NCBI GenBank assembly: GCA_964058845.1
Contig: CAXKVR010000107.1
Location: 124,001 to 188,000, forward strand
Reading direction: 5' to 3'
Length of the DNA: 64,000 nt
DNA from: Carex sylvatica
Lineage: Eukaryota; Streptophyta; Magnoliopsida; Poales; Cyperaceae
A program made the position numbers and the translations under genes. Each line of letters opens with the position of its first letter. Within the stretch, counting starts at the first letter, position 1. The notes beneath the pieces are model-generated. The model was not told the origin of the DNA, ran no database searches, and saw nothing but the letters and a program-made list of their open reading frames with translations. Below, piece by piece: positions 12,133 through 24,629 of this stretch.

Positions 12133-12291
12133 TTAGGAGTGTAAACGGTCGGATATTGTCTGATTTCGTCTGAATTCGAATCTAAAAATTACTTAAATTA
12201 TCTCATTCGTATTTCGTATCTGAAAAATTATAGCGGATAAGAATACAATTAGATTTTTAATTATCTGTACCTGACCGTTTACGCTCCTAAA
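12133..12291. mobile_element. 159 bp TIR element with 9 bp target duplication
   Basis: TIRs TTAGGAGTGTAAACGGTC and (reverse) TTTAGGAGCGTAAACGGTC. A perfect duplication CCACAACAA lies at 12124-12132 and 12292-12300. No coding capacity. A related end (ctgaccatttacacaccta) at about 12727-12745 marks a second, truncated copy. Confidence 0.82.
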
Positions 12292-12300
12292 CCACAACAA

Positions 12301-13445
12301 ATATACTATATGTTCTTAAATTAATTTATTAAATTGCATATTCATACCAATAATTTATTAAACTGCATATACATATATATATTTTGATGAACACTATAAT
12401 ACTATATGATATAATTAGTGAGTAATATTTTTATAATATGATATATATTTTGTAATCAACCAACTTATTATGAACAATATTAGATCTAATTTATGAATGA
12501 AAAAATTATATTTAAATGTTATTCTTTACTAGAATGTACATTAGCAATTTATTTTTAATTATCTAAATTATATTTATATTAGATCCGTATCCGTCCGATA
12601 TCTGATCTATGTCTGTAGCGTTTAATACCCAATATGTATCCATATCTGAGACTATCTGTATCTGTATCTGTATCCGTATTCGAAAAATTATAACGAGCAA
12701 GGATATGGTTTCCCACTATTCGTATCTGACCATTTACACACCTAAAAACAATACATAGTTTGAATTTGTATCACCTGAGTTAACTCAAAATTTTAAATTT
12801 AGTCCGGACCATACGATATCTTTAACGGGATCACCTCGAATCAGACTGGTTTGGATTCAAATCGAACGATTATGATCTAAATTCAAAATTTTAGTTACTT
12901 CAGAGGATTCTGACTCACATAGTTTAGTGCCGCTTCTTTTTCCACAAATGATACATAAGCTATATATATGAATGTAATTATTCTGGGGTTTTCATAAGAA
13001 ATAGATTGAGTGCGATATATAAGTCGGAACAGCTGGTATCTAAATGAAATGACAAACTTGTCGATCGACTATTCGACTGTCAGTATCCCCTTCTTCAACA
13101 AATCCAAATTCCAGTGTGCTTTTCAGGCTTTTGATATGACACCGCGGGTGGTCCTGGTACCAATAAATACTCCTTATTTGTTTGCTTTTAGTCCCACTCG
13201 CCTATCAATAATTTGATGTGAGTATGATTAAATATATCAAATTTGAAGTAGCCATGTGTTTTTTTCTTTTTTTGGAAAATAGTGGAAATAAATTCACATA
13301 TTTCTATTAGAAACCATATCATCAAGTATATAAGGTCCTAAAGCAGAAACTTATAACTTGATCAGTATATCAGTTATAGTTATAAAACAAACAATATATC
13401 AATAAGGTAAAATAACCAGCTTAACGGTTAGCTGCACAAAATACT
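12301..13445. other. AT-rich spacer with a truncated TIR-element relic
   Basis: Holds the second end related to 12133-12291 (about 12560-12745), where atccgtatc-type words recur. No exon-like sequence seen. Confidence 0.4.
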
Positions 13446-13453
13446 AACAAACT

Positions 13454-14008
13454 TAGGGTTGTACAAAATTACTCAAATTCGTAACTCACTCATAACTCGC
13501 TCGCTAACTGCTCGCTCATTTATAACTTGAATCGGTTCCAACTCGAGTTGGCTAGCTCGTTTAATAAATAAGCTAAATTTGAGCATACTCCAACTCACTC
13601 ATTAACAACTCGAGTTACACAAAATTCATTACAATAAATCATATGTCCTTATAAATGACTCCTAAGTTGTTGTTTGGATTTTTTATTTTGTTAGTTATCT
13701 TATTATTTATGTTTGAATTGTTTGTATTTAGATAAACTCTTATTAAATTATTTAATTTTTTTGTGTTAAGATAAACTCTTACTAGTATATACTATAATTA
13801 AAAAATTAACTGGTCAAACGAGTTATAAATGAGTTGTGAACCAACTCGAGTTGGTAATGAGCTGAACTCGAGTTGGCAATGAGCTGAACTCGAGTTGACT
13901 TTACATCTCGTTATTGATATTCCAACTCAAGTTGACTCGGTCATTTACTAAATGAGTTGAGCACGAGTTGGAGATAACTCGCTTGAACTCGGCTCATTTA
14001 CAGCCCTA
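13454..14008. mobile_element. Non-autonomous hAT element
   Basis: Ends TAGGGTTGTA and TACAGCCCTA pair imperfectly, and a perfect 8 bp target duplication AACAAACT flanks the element (13446-13453 and 14009-14016). The interior is built of AACTCGAGTTGG/GAGCGAG words in both orientations. No ORF. Confidence 0.88.
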
Positions 14009-14225
14009 AACAAACTACACAAACTGACAATCAAAACCAAAAGTCATAAAATCACTAGAAGACATCAGTAATCAAGAAAATATGTCTAAAACATCATCCA
14101 AAACAACACCAGACATTGGACTTAGGTAGTAGCCTTGTGTTAAGTAACATGTTCCACTATTAAAATGATCGATCCAGCTCCATTTGAAGCAGTGTCCATT
14201 ATGTGGTACTAGTGAGAGTCTGTGT

Positions 14226-14517
14226 CCTCCCAGGCAGGAGCGGATCTAAGGCTTAGCCAATGGTGGCTAAGCCACTCCTATGATTTCAAAATTTTAATTA
14301 TACGTATAAGAATTTAATTGGATATATTTTTTAAACTTTCTATATATTCTAGCCACCTCTAATAAATGATATGTATTTAGTTGTAGCCTAATGGTTAAAG
14401 CTCTATTTTGTAATTCATAGGTCTTGAGTTCAAATCTCATTCACAATAATTGTGCATTTTAATTTTCAACCACCTTATCAAAATTTTCTAGTTCTGTCCC
14501 TGCCCCTGCCCCCAGAT
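14226..14517 (+). repeat. SINE-like repeat with Pol III boxes
   Basis: Contains tagcctaatggttaaagc (A-box-like), then gtcttgagttcaaatctca (B-box-like) at about 14384-14440. It is bounded by ggagcggatcta and gcccctgcccc. A related stretch occurs near 63173-63260. Confidence 0.45.
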
Positions 14518-15095
14518 ACCTAAGGTACAAATTTAACAAAATGAATGGCCCAGATTAATCCCAACTGGATCAAATTCAATCCGGTGCCCATTGAGACTTA
14601 GGGGGTATGCTTTAAGATTCGTGCCATGTTAAGTCCGGATTTGTAACTTGTACATCAGGTACCTGCATGGGGTGATACGGATTCACACTAGTGATGCATG
14701 TGTGTTGACAACTTGACATATTCATTAATCTTATTATAGTATTAAAAGTATATAACTTGTAATTAAGGATTTTATAATGGTGTTATTATTTTTGGTCAAT
14801 ATAGAAACTAATGACCACTAAAAATGTTATTAACTATTGTGCATCTTTTTTTATATTACAAAATCAATATTTCAGATTTTAGATGTGAAAAAATAACAAT
14901 TATGCCGGCGAGAAATACCATAAGAAAATTTAAAAGAAGAACATCATAGCAAGATTCTAATTACTACAGAGTGCTGCAGATGATCCAATAAATTCATAGA
15001 ACAAAAGTTTAAAATAACATGCATCAACTTAAAAAATCATTCCATTAACTGTATATTGCTAAAGACATGGAAGATGCATTTCTTAATTAACTATA

Positions 15096-15446
15096 TAGAG
15101 GGATACGGTGCTACAGCTCAATATTCGAGTTTTTAAAATTCTAACAGTCGATCTGAACGGTTCATCTTGTTCTCCATATTAATATGTATTTGGAGACCAA
15201 ATTTTATATTTTTTGAAAATTTTTTACTATTTTTTTAGATAGATAGAAAATCAAATATCTTAATGGTGCAGATTTTTTTTAGATAAAGTGATTTTCTACC
15301 TATCTAAAAAAATAGTAAAAAATTTCTAAAAAATATAAAATTTGGTCTCCAAACACATATTAATATGGAGAACAAGATGAACGGTTCAGATCGACCGTTA
15401 GGATTTTGAAAACTCGAATATTGAGCCGTAGCACCGTAGCCCTCTA
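15096..15446. mobile_element. Hairpin MITE, core family, ends 'gagggatacggtgctac'
   Basis: Long imperfect hairpin. The left arm includes ctgaacggttcatcttgttc and gagaccaaattttatat; the right arm is the reverse complement. Outer ends are atagagggatacggtgctac and its complement (gtagcaccgtagccctctat). No target duplication found. Confidence 0.75.
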
Positions 15447-15470
15447 TGCAACCCATAGCACCGTAGCCAA

Positions 15471-15472
15471 AT

Positions 15473-15508
<36 letters not shown>

Positions 15509-15540
15509 TCTATATATATATATAGAGAGAGAGAGAGAGA
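15471..15540. repeat. (TA)n(GA)n microsatellite
   Basis: A long TA run followed by GA repeats. An inverse (TC)n(TA)n tract occurs at 15954-15981, on the other side of the next MITE. Confidence 0.85.
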
Positions 15541-15954
15541 CTAATATGCTTTCGGTAGCATATGGGCCAAAGTGCTACCGGTCCAAATTTGAAATTTTAA
15601 AATCCGAAAATTCAATCTAAACCGTTCATCTTGTTCTCCATATTAATATGTGCTTGGAGACCAAATTTTACATTTTTCTGATTTTTTTTTTTACTATTTA
15701 TTAAGCCACTTTGAAATTCGCTGATACAACGGTGGCTTCTGATTTTACTGTTTTGTTAAGCCACCGTTGGATCAGCAATTTTTAAAGTGACTTAATAAAT
15801 AATAAAAAAATTCATAAAAATGTAAAATTTGGTCTCCAACCACATATTAATATGGAGAACAAGATGAACGGTTCAGATCAACTTTTTGAATTTTGAAATT
15901 TTAAATTTGGACCAGTAGCACTTCGACCCATATGCTACCAAAAGCATATTAGTC
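15540..15954. mobile_element. Hairpin MITE, core family, ends 'gactaatatgctttcgg'
   Basis: Same inner core as 15096-15446 (gttcatcttgttctccat, ggagaccaaatttta) but different outer ends: gactaatatgcttt plus tagcatatgggccaaagtgc, mirrored at the right end. The (GA)n and (TC)n tracts extend the inverted symmetry outward. Confidence 0.75.
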
Positions 15955-16028
15955 ACTCTCTCTCTCTCTATATATATATATATTATCATGCTTATCAATG
16001 TTCTTTTATCATGACTGAAATCATATGT

Positions 16029-16330
16029 AAGAGCATTTACATCCCTCGTATTATTACAATTTTTATTTTGATGTGATAATATTTAATTCAGTTTCAAAGA
16101 TGTTGGAGAGTTTCTTATTTAGAAACTATGCAGTAAAGTTTTTTATTAAGAAACTACATATAAACTCTATGCTGGTTAAATAATTAGCTCAAATTATTTC
16201 TCATTTTTTAATTTATTGCTGACAATGCTTAATAGAAACTCTAAAATTAATTTTAGAGATGTGAAAGTCAAAAACTTTATAGACCTTAATTTTTAAAAAT
16301 TGATTAACAGTTATTTTAGAAACTCATTTA
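16029..16330. mobile_element. PIF/Tourist-like MITE, relative of 30849-31187
   Basis: Begins gagcatttacatcc and shares blocks such as agtttcttatttagaaact and aaactctaaaattaatttt with the better-preserved copy at 30849-31187, in opposite orientation. The right end is eroded. Confidence 0.55.
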
Positions 16331-16879
16331 ATAAAGAAATTTGATTTGTTTCGAGTGTAAAGAAACAACTAAAAGTAATATAACTTTATTTATTTTTAAT
16401 AGTTTGTGTCCCTTGTGTTTTAAGAAAGGTATATTATACCTAAATTTTACGGATTTTTTTTATAGTAATTGTCTTATTTCAAATTTTGTTGCTTTTTTCT
16501 TCAATCAATATTTTTTTTCTTTTCAGAATGAAATTCGAAAAGCAATCTAATTACTTGAACCTGTCAAAAAGGTTAATGAGATTGAATATATGAATTGAAT
16601 TAGTATTGTTCTTTTTTTTTGAAAATGTGGGTATAATCCCACCGATTTCATTAGAAATTAAGTGTGTTGCTCCCAACTCCAAATAACTAGAGGAAAGAAC
16701 TTTTACAAAGTTACTGGTATAATTCATAAACACAAAAATTGGACCATGCCAATACAATGCCTAAACCAAAATAACAAAGCCACACAGACTAAACCATCTA
16801 AACAAAACAACAGATGCATAAAACCAAACAACTACACAGATAGCACATCAAACATAATAGGAACCATCAGAAAAATAAA

Positions 16880-18590
16880 GTAACTCAAGCAATTAAATCA
16901 TTCAAGAATTTTGTCCCATGCGTAGAATCTCCTTGATCCAAAAAAGTTGGCATGACCCTATCCTCTCCCTCTAATCCACCTACCATATTGACCCCTTGGG
17001 TTCCTAATAAAATCAAATCATTAGTGTACAATGATAAAATTAAAGACAAATTGAGTAATGATCCATTGTTTAAAGTCTTACATCAAAATTTGGCAAATGA
17101 GATAATTTTAGTACCCACAGCCTTCAAAGTAGGCATATGAGTTTGTTGAAAGCACATTTTGTTTCGTTCAAATCAAATACACCACAAGACAGCTCCTCGA
17201 ACAAATTCAACCAATGACCTATTTTAAGAGGTATATGGGCATTTAGAAACCATATATCCTCCGTGGTAGTACCATCAAAAATAAAATTGTTATGATTAGC
17301 AATCCAAAGCCATAATCAATAAGTAAATGGACAAGACACGAATAGATGATCAGTTGATTCAAAAGCATCACAAAAAGGACATGATATATTCCTTTTCCAT
17401 CCTTTATTAATAAGATTTTTTTTTGGTTATGATCTTATTTCTCTTAAGGAGATAAAGAAAAAAATTACTTTTAAATGAATTTTTGAAGACCAAATAAATG
17501 TAAACTCATTATTTGGTATACCACCAAATTCAAGCCAAACATAGTATGAATGTATAGAAAATTTACCAACTTTAGACCATCTCCACAATAATGTATCATT
17601 CAAACTTGGATTTGGGTGACAATCAATGAGCTGAGTGTGCAGGTTATGCCACTCAGTCAATAGAATACCAGTTAATTATCGTGTAAATGATATATGTAAA
17701 CCAATAAATTAGGATCTGAAGTAATACTAGAAAGATGTGGATATAGAGATGCTAGAGTAAATTCAGAACACCATCTATCTGTCCAAAAAAAGGATAGCAG
17801 AACCATTACCAAGTTGTTTTGTGAATCCAACATCTACCACTTGTGCCTCCTTAAGAATTCCTTTCCAGAAAGAGGAACATGTGGAAGAATAACCCGATGG
17901 TCCATATTTAGACAACACTATAGTCTTCCATCTACTAGAAACAAGTGGATCTTGAATTAGTGTTGTAATTAAGTTAATGAGCGAGTTAACTTGAATTGGG
18001 ATGACAATAACAAATTGTAAACGTAACTTGAGTTCAGCTAATTAACAACTCAAGTTGGCTCACGACTTGTTTATAACTTGTTTAACCTTGTCCATCCCTA
18101 TGTTTGGGTCGAGATTTGGGTGAGTAGAGTTGGGTTTGGGTCTGTGAGTTTGAGTAGTCATTTAGAATAGATATTCTAAGATCTATTGTGGTGAATTTTG
18201 TATAACTTGAGTTGTTAGTTAGCGAGTTAGAGTATGCTCAAACTCAATTCAGTAATTAAACGAGTCAACCAATTCAAATTAAAACTGACTCGAATTATAA
18301 TTAAATAAACAGAATTAAAATGAACAGTTAGAGCGAGTTACTAATTCATAACTTTTTTGCAGCCCTAGTACGAATATAAGAAAAACAACCAAATTTTTGG
18401 ATAACATCTCCAAACTACAATTATTTATTTAACAAATAAAATGTGATTTATCTATGTCACAAGAAATCCAACTAGAGGTACACTCCATGGTATTATTTAA
18501 TTCATCCAATAGTAACCTGGTCTTCAGGGTTCAGATACACTCCAAGTATATTCTATTTATTCAACTTGATTTTAGTTATGAAAAAAAAAA
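16880..18590 (-). pseudogene. LINE (non-LTR retrotransposon) relic, zf-RVT region
   Basis: Minus-strand translation of 17427-17660 gives MTEWHNLHTQLIDCHPNPS, then DTLLWRWSKVGKFSIHSYY and WLEFGGIPNNEFTFIWSSK, the region between RT and the terminal zinc-finger (zf-RVT) of plant LINE ORF2. Upstream on the minus strand, 17700-17960 continues with ORF2-like sequence (DPLVSSRWKTIVLSKYGPSG). Frameshifts break it. A T-run at about 16610-16622 could be the reverse complement of its poly(A) tail. A hAT-like relic (about 17960-18370) appears inserted, and similarity seems to resume at about 18400-18550. Confidence 0.7.
17962..18370. mobile_element. Degenerate hAT non-autonomous element
   Basis: Ends tagtgttgtaattaagtta and (reverse) tagggctgcaaaaaagtta. 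The interior has the same GAGCGAGTTA/AACTTGAGTT words as 13454-14008 and 30113-30833. No clean target duplication. Confidence 0.5.
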
Positions 18591-18599
18591 AAAAAAAAC

Positions 18600-18864
18600 T
18601 AGTTGATTGTAGAAGTGTCAATGGCACTCGTTTACTCATTTATCCTGACTCGTATTGTATCTAAAAACACTAGTAAGGATAAGATTTTTTTCGTTAGCTT
18701 ATCAGATACAGGTAAGAATAATAAATTTTTTTGTTATCTTATTCGTTTTTGTATAAGATAATTTTTAAAAATAAAATTATAGATATAGATATATATTTGT
18801 ATGAAGATGATACAATTAAATTTTACACTTTATTAAATTTTTAAAATACAAATTAGTTGTATTC

Positions 18865-18896
<32 letters not shown>

Positions 18897-19626
18897 TCTT
18901 GTTTAAAAAATATATTTTATCGAAAGCACAAATAGAAATGTCAATGACATTTTTTATCCATTTACTCAATCTGTACTGTATTCAAAAAGAAAAATAAAGA
19001 AAATTTTTTATTTTCATTATCATAACAGATACAAGTTTGAAAATGCCTCCATCCAACTCATATCGTAACTGTTGACAACCCTCCTTGATTGGTAAGTTGT
19101 TAACTTTATTCGAATTTTGTTTCTTTTACAACTTAATGTGAGTATGACTACTTGTAGCTTTCAACCTTATTCCCTTTATTGATGAAGGCCCAGGTTTCAC
19201 GGCCTCATTGGATGGCAAAGGAGGACCACAATTGAAAAATAATATCTTTAAGCAATATTTTCTATTTTCTAAGTGAATATATTAAAAAAACTCAATTTTA
19301 TATTAACACAATATTATTGAAATATTTTATTATATAGACAATTGTATTCTCATTAAGTATTTCTTTAAAAACTAATTCTCTCTCATATATTAGTACATAA
19401 TTTTTTTTTTTAAAGTTATGTTTTATAAAGTATGTTATTTCTTTTAAATATGTTTTTATTTCATATATTATTTTAAAATATATTGTTTAAAAGTTACTAT
19501 AAAATCTATTTATAAACTTTATGCTATCGTATAATAAGTATTCATTATTTATTTTAATAAAATTTTTAAGATTTTTTAAGCGAATTAAAACAGTGAATTG
19601 ATTTTATTATATTATTAAAATCTATC

Positions 19627-19670
<44 letters not shown>

Positions 19671-19796
19671 TTATTTTATAAAACTTTGCAAAAAAAATTA
19701 ACAATCTACTATAAAAAAAATTGTCTATTAACATTTTATCTTTTTTTTTACGCAATAACACTAAGAAAACGACATGATTATTTATATAAAAAATAG
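18600..19796. other. AT-rich spacer
   Basis: Contains a (TTTA)n run near 18868-18897 and a TA microsatellite at about 19632-19667. No coding signal seen. Confidence 0.5.
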
Positions 19797-19798
19797 TA

Positions 19799-22183
19799 GA
19801 ACTAGGGTGTTCTTAAATTCACCGAGTCTCTGGTGAACTCAAGGCTAAAACTCATCGAATCAGCTTTATGACAAACCGTTGAAACCCGTCTACTTTACAA
19901 GTGATGCGTCTACATGTAAAAAAAAATTAATTTTGCATAGATTCAAGTGATCAAAATACGTTCAAAAAATAAATGCATTAAAATTAATTTATTAACCTTC
20001 TAATTTTAACCACTTAACTTTAAACTAAATTAATTCAAATGTTTAAAATTTTCACATGTAGACGCATCACTCGTAAGCGATAAGCATAAATTATATACAT
20101 ATTCGATCTAGTTTTCATCATTAAATAATACCAAATATCTTGTATTTTGAATATAAAGAGAATAGAATACACCTAGAATCAAGTTACTGTATTTGTTTGG
20201 TTTTAATTTGCAGGAGATGAAGAAAAATGCCCAGTGCGGACGCACGGTTTTCGATACGGACGTACTAAGTACTTAGATGGATTTCTGGACGCGCGCCAAT
20301 TTTAAAAAGGTATAATAAGCTATTAATCAAAATCCATGCAGACGCATGGATATCGATGCAGCCGCACTCTGGTCACACAGAAAAAAACCGAGCCCAGTGC
20401 GGACGCACTGTAGCAAAGCCAAAAATAGAGTCTGAACTTAAAACGGCCACAACTTTTGACTCGTAACTCTGTTTTGGGCATATGACCACTTTTCGGAAAG
20501 CCAACGAGAAGATCTACAACCTGAGAATCTAAAAAAGGAAACTTGGAGTCAGTGTGGATGCAGTGGACCCGCAGACAGCCAGAAATATACGTTTTCAACA
20601 TGGTTTCTATTTTTAGCGAGCCAGGGATGCTTTTTGACAGCTAAACTTGGACAAGGCAGCCTGAGAAACAATCCAAAAATAGCACCCACTAACCCCACTC
20701 ACCCCACAACTATGTCTCTTAATTGGGCATAGTCTTTTGCTATAAAGGAGGGGGTTCTTTCCCATTCAAGCATCTCTCTTCGGAGGGGCATCTCTCTTCG
20801 GAGGGAGATCTCTTCGCAAAGATCAATCTCATCTCTCAAAATCTCATCTCCACCAATACTTAGCGTAAAATTCTGCAATCAAGGAAGTAATTCAAGGAGG
20901 AGGAAGAAGAAGATTTCAAGAAGAATGCAAGAATAAGGGTTCTTCATCTAGAAAAGGGTGTAATCTATTTCTCTATTTAATTTCTCTTTATTTTAGCCAA
21001 TATTTTGTAATGAATTCTTTGTTGAATACTTGCATCTCCATGAGAGGCTAATTTTCTCTCTAGGGGTTTAGGTCAATGCATGAACTTGTTTAATTTTATC
21101 TTATTCGGTTATTTGTTTTTATTATGATTGTTTATTGGAATTTGATTGTTAATTTCTGAGATTTATCATTTGTGTTGATTACATAATTAGTACTTAAAAT
21201 CGATGTAGTTCCGCTTTGGATTCGAAATAATCAAAGAAGTTAGGACGAGAGGAGAGTACCAATTATGAACACAAATACCTTAGGTTTTGATTAAGGTCTA
21301 ACAAACTGTGAAATCAAACCGGAACTACATAAATTAGGATTAGGGACTTGGTGAAGAACATAACTATAAAGTCAATCCCTAATTAGGACACCTATATTGA
21401 TTAAGTATTGATATGTATTTTGTGTTAACGTAATTGTTAAATATCCCTTTAGGATGGTGACAGCCCTAAAACTCGAGGAAAATTAACCCAACCAACTAAA
21501 ATACTTGTATCAATAATTAGTTGAAATAGGCTAACAAGAGCTTATGGTCTAGGTAGCTAGGATGAAGGACGTAACTGTGAAGTCTGAATTACTTAGGCAC
21601 GTTATTAATTCACGAAAGTGACCCTTAATGACATATTAGGTTAGAAACCTCATCAAATCATACATGAATTTAAACAATACCGAATAGATAGAATTAACAA
21701 GGGATTGTAGACCAAATGCCCCTAGATCTTCCCAATTCTTGAAAGCAACCAAGATTCTATTTTACTTTCCTTTTTTACCTTTATTGTTTTAAACCTCATC
21801 TTCTCGGGTATTGAACCCAAACCTTAGGAAGTTATAACAAACAAACCCTCCAATTCTACTTTTATTGCACTTACTTCTTTTTATTTTTATTATTTTTTGA
21901 AATTAATTAATAAAGTCTAAACCTAGTAATTGTACATATTCCCTGTGGATCGATACCCGATAATATACTACACGGTAGGATTGTATACTTGCAATCTGAA
22001 CTGAAAGTGTATTTAAGGTTAAAAGGTACAGTTTGCTGTACTGAAACTTTGTACTATACATTTCTGGTGCAACAGTAAGTTAGGCGGGTTTCAATGATTC
22101 GAATTCGTCATTTAAAGCCAATTTGATCGGTTTTAGATTTGAGTTCACCAAGGGACTTGGTGAACTTAAGAACACCCTAGTTC
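19799..22183. mobile_element. TIR element split by a solo LTR
   Basis: Left end GAACTAGGGTGTTCTTAA pairs with the right end TTAAGAACACCCTAGTTC. The arms stay complementary for about 100 bp (ttcaccgagtctctggtgaac versus gttcaccaagggacttggtg). A second internal inverted pair surrounds gatgcgtctacatg / catgtagacgcatc. TA dinucleotides flank both ends, compatible with a Stowaway-like duplication. Without the 2 kb insertion the element is about 380 bp. Confidence 0.8.
20078..22074 (+). mobile_element. Solo LTR (about 2 kb) of an LTR retrotransposon
   Basis: A perfect 5 bp target duplication GTAAG lies at 20073-20077 and 22075-22079. It starts CGATAAGCATAAATT; the related copy at 2274 starts TGATAAAC, so TG has mutated to CG. 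It ends GGTGCAACA. Near the 3' end is ccctgtggatcgataccc, a motif common in plant LTRs. The U3-like part has AGTGCGGACGCACTG repeats. No internal coding region, PBS or second LTR is present, so this is a solo LTR. The superfamily cannot be read from the LTR alone. Confidence 0.85.
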
Positions 22184-22232
22184 TAACTCTATAAAAAAAA
22201 CATATTGAATGCAAATTATCATGAATAATTTA

Positions 22233-22731
22233 CAGTGTTCTAAATAGTACTATAGCGGTACTATAGCATTTTCGGACCCTAAACGCTAAGATATGGGATA
22301 AAAAATTAAAATTTTTTAAGGATAATTTGTTTCAAGGTCCAGATTGTTTTTTCTTTTTAAATAAAAAAATAGATAATTTATGGCGTGATGCTTAGTTTTA
22401 TGTTAATAGAAAAAAAGATATATAGTTTATGTCATGATACTTAAGTTATTTTCAATGGAAAAAGATAGATCGTTTATGATATTATTAAGGATATTTCGAA
22501 TAATAATTTGGACTTCGTACTGGTTTAATATGAATACGCTAATTCCTTATCAATGTTGTGTTACTTATCACTCTACGTGACTTTTTATAATGTTGATAAT
22601 AAGTAAAAATATAAAACATAATTTTTTAAACAAAAAACGCTATGTAAGATAGTTTTGGCTACAGCTACACTATTCACGATGGTTTTTTTTTAGCATTTCC
22701 GTGATGACGCAATAATCGCTATTTAGAACCT
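22233..22731. mobile_element. TIR element, possibly MULE-like
   Basis: Left gttctaaatagtactatagcgg; the right end reverse complement is gttctaaatagcgattattgcg. Flanks ataatttaca and ataatttgac are similar. No ORF. Confidence 0.5.
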
Positions 22732-22759
22732 TGATAATTTGACATTCAACTTATAATTA

Positions 22760-23728
22760 AAATAAGAAATTAAAAGTACAGCAAAACACTGCAAAATTAT
22801 CCTTTAGCACCATATAAATCACGAACAACAAGAAGCATATCATCACAATTTTCAAACTTCAAATTAAGAAGTTGATTGCTTTCATTTGCATAATTCAAAA
22901 CTTGATTTTCAAGATTTTTCTGACAGGTTAGAGGATTGATCCATCTATATAATTAACAAAAATAAATTAATTACAAAACATCAATAAAAAAAATTCTAAC
23001 AATTTTAATTAAAATAGACTAATATAATATAAGTATCAAAATTAAGAAAATACATATAAAAATTAAAAAATATTTGAGTTGGAATATATCACATATTAAA
23101 ACGAGTGTATCTTAATATAAAAAAATTAAATTAAAGAAAAAGAAGTTAAATACGTATTTTGACTTGATTGCTTAAGACCCTAATTGAATTGAATGTTCTC
23201 TTGTGTAAATTATACAACTATATTTTCCTGAGAAAAATAGAAGATCAACAAAATTATGTAGATTTTGATTTAACATGAATGCAAAATATAAAAAAGAAAA
23301 GAAAAACATATTTAGTAATTATGGAAACCAAATAATTTAATGATCACTATATTAATTACATTATGGAAAAATATGGTAGTTAGGAAGACATTTAATGAGA
23401 GTTAAAATTATCCATACGTTAAATTTTTGTAAAGATGTTATGTTAATATCAATGCGTGTGGTGTGGATATGCTTATCCATCAATTTAATTAGCTACCGAC
23501 ATCAATTTTCCAGTTTTTTGGCAACGCAAAAAAATTGATTGTGGATCACTAATGTTATAATTTGATTTAATTGATTGATCGTTTTTCTCATTACATTACT
23601 TGGAACGGTTTATATAGGCTACTTACTCGTCATGATATTGATCCTAATTGATTAGATATTAATGTAAATTAATTATAATCTTTGAAGTTAATAATGATAA
23701 GAATGCATATAAATGTTATATGCTAAGT
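22760..23728. other. AT-rich spacer
   Basis: No exon, repeat boundary or regulatory motif that I can support. Confidence 0.4.
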
Positions 23729-23736
23729 GTCTCGAG

Positions 23737-24610
23737 TAGGAGTGGCAACGAATCGAACTGAATCGAACTTATCCTAGGTTTGAGTTTGGTTTGAATAAGA
23801 TTCGAACCGAACCTAGTTTGATTCGTTTCGAATCGAACTCATTTTGAATCGAATTAATTGCGAACTACACATTTTTTGAATCGAACCCGAATCGAATCAC
23901 GAACTAAATTATATTTTAGCAACCCTAGTTATACCGGTAGTTTATACATTAATTTTTTCTCACGGGACAAAATTCACATGGCTTCCTTTTACCAGTATGA
24001 AATGAGTGTTTTTAAGTTGAAAAATTGTTCATGAAAAAATACATCACAACAAATAATCGTAAAAAGATGATTAAGTACAAGAACTGAAATATACAATAAA
24101 ACAAGTAATCGTACCTCTTGAATGCTCACTCGATCAAACCCTCGATCGGACCATCTAATGAAGTGAGAATCCGAAAGGTAGAGAAGGCAGGAGAGACAGC
24201 CGTCTAGGACGGAGAGATGAGTGACTGTCGGAGAGAGCCAGTCGCCGAGAGCGTCGGCTAGATTTTAGAGCGAGAAGGAGAGTGAGTTAGGGAGCGACGG
24301 AGAGAGAACTATGTTATTGAGATTTGAGAGCGATGAAGCGTCAGCTAAGTTAAATTATGACTCTCTATCTTGGGTTTTAATTTCATCAGGTAAATGAACA
24401 GCCGATGTTATTATGAAATTCGAACCATAAAAGTTCGCGAACCCATTTCGATCGAACTAGGCTAGGTTTGAGTTTGGTTTGAATTAATTTCGAACCAAAT
24501 TTAGTTTGGTTCGTTTTAATTTAAACCCATTTCGAATCGAATTAAACTCGAATCAAATTCAAATCAAACCCGAATCGAATCACGAACTACGAATTTTTTT
24601 GCCAGTCCTA
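23737..24610. mobile_element. Non-autonomous hAT element, 874 bp
   Basis: Ends TAGGAGTGGCAACG and (reverse) TAGGACTGGCAAAA. A perfect 8 bp target duplication GTCTCGAG lies at 23729-23736 and 24611-24618. Subterminal regions are dense in TTCGAATCGAA/CGAACC words. A GA-rich block at 24170-24320 has a 5'UTR-like look but no recognisable protein. Confidence 0.88.
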
Positions 24611-24629
24611 GTCTCGAGGCACTGTATAT

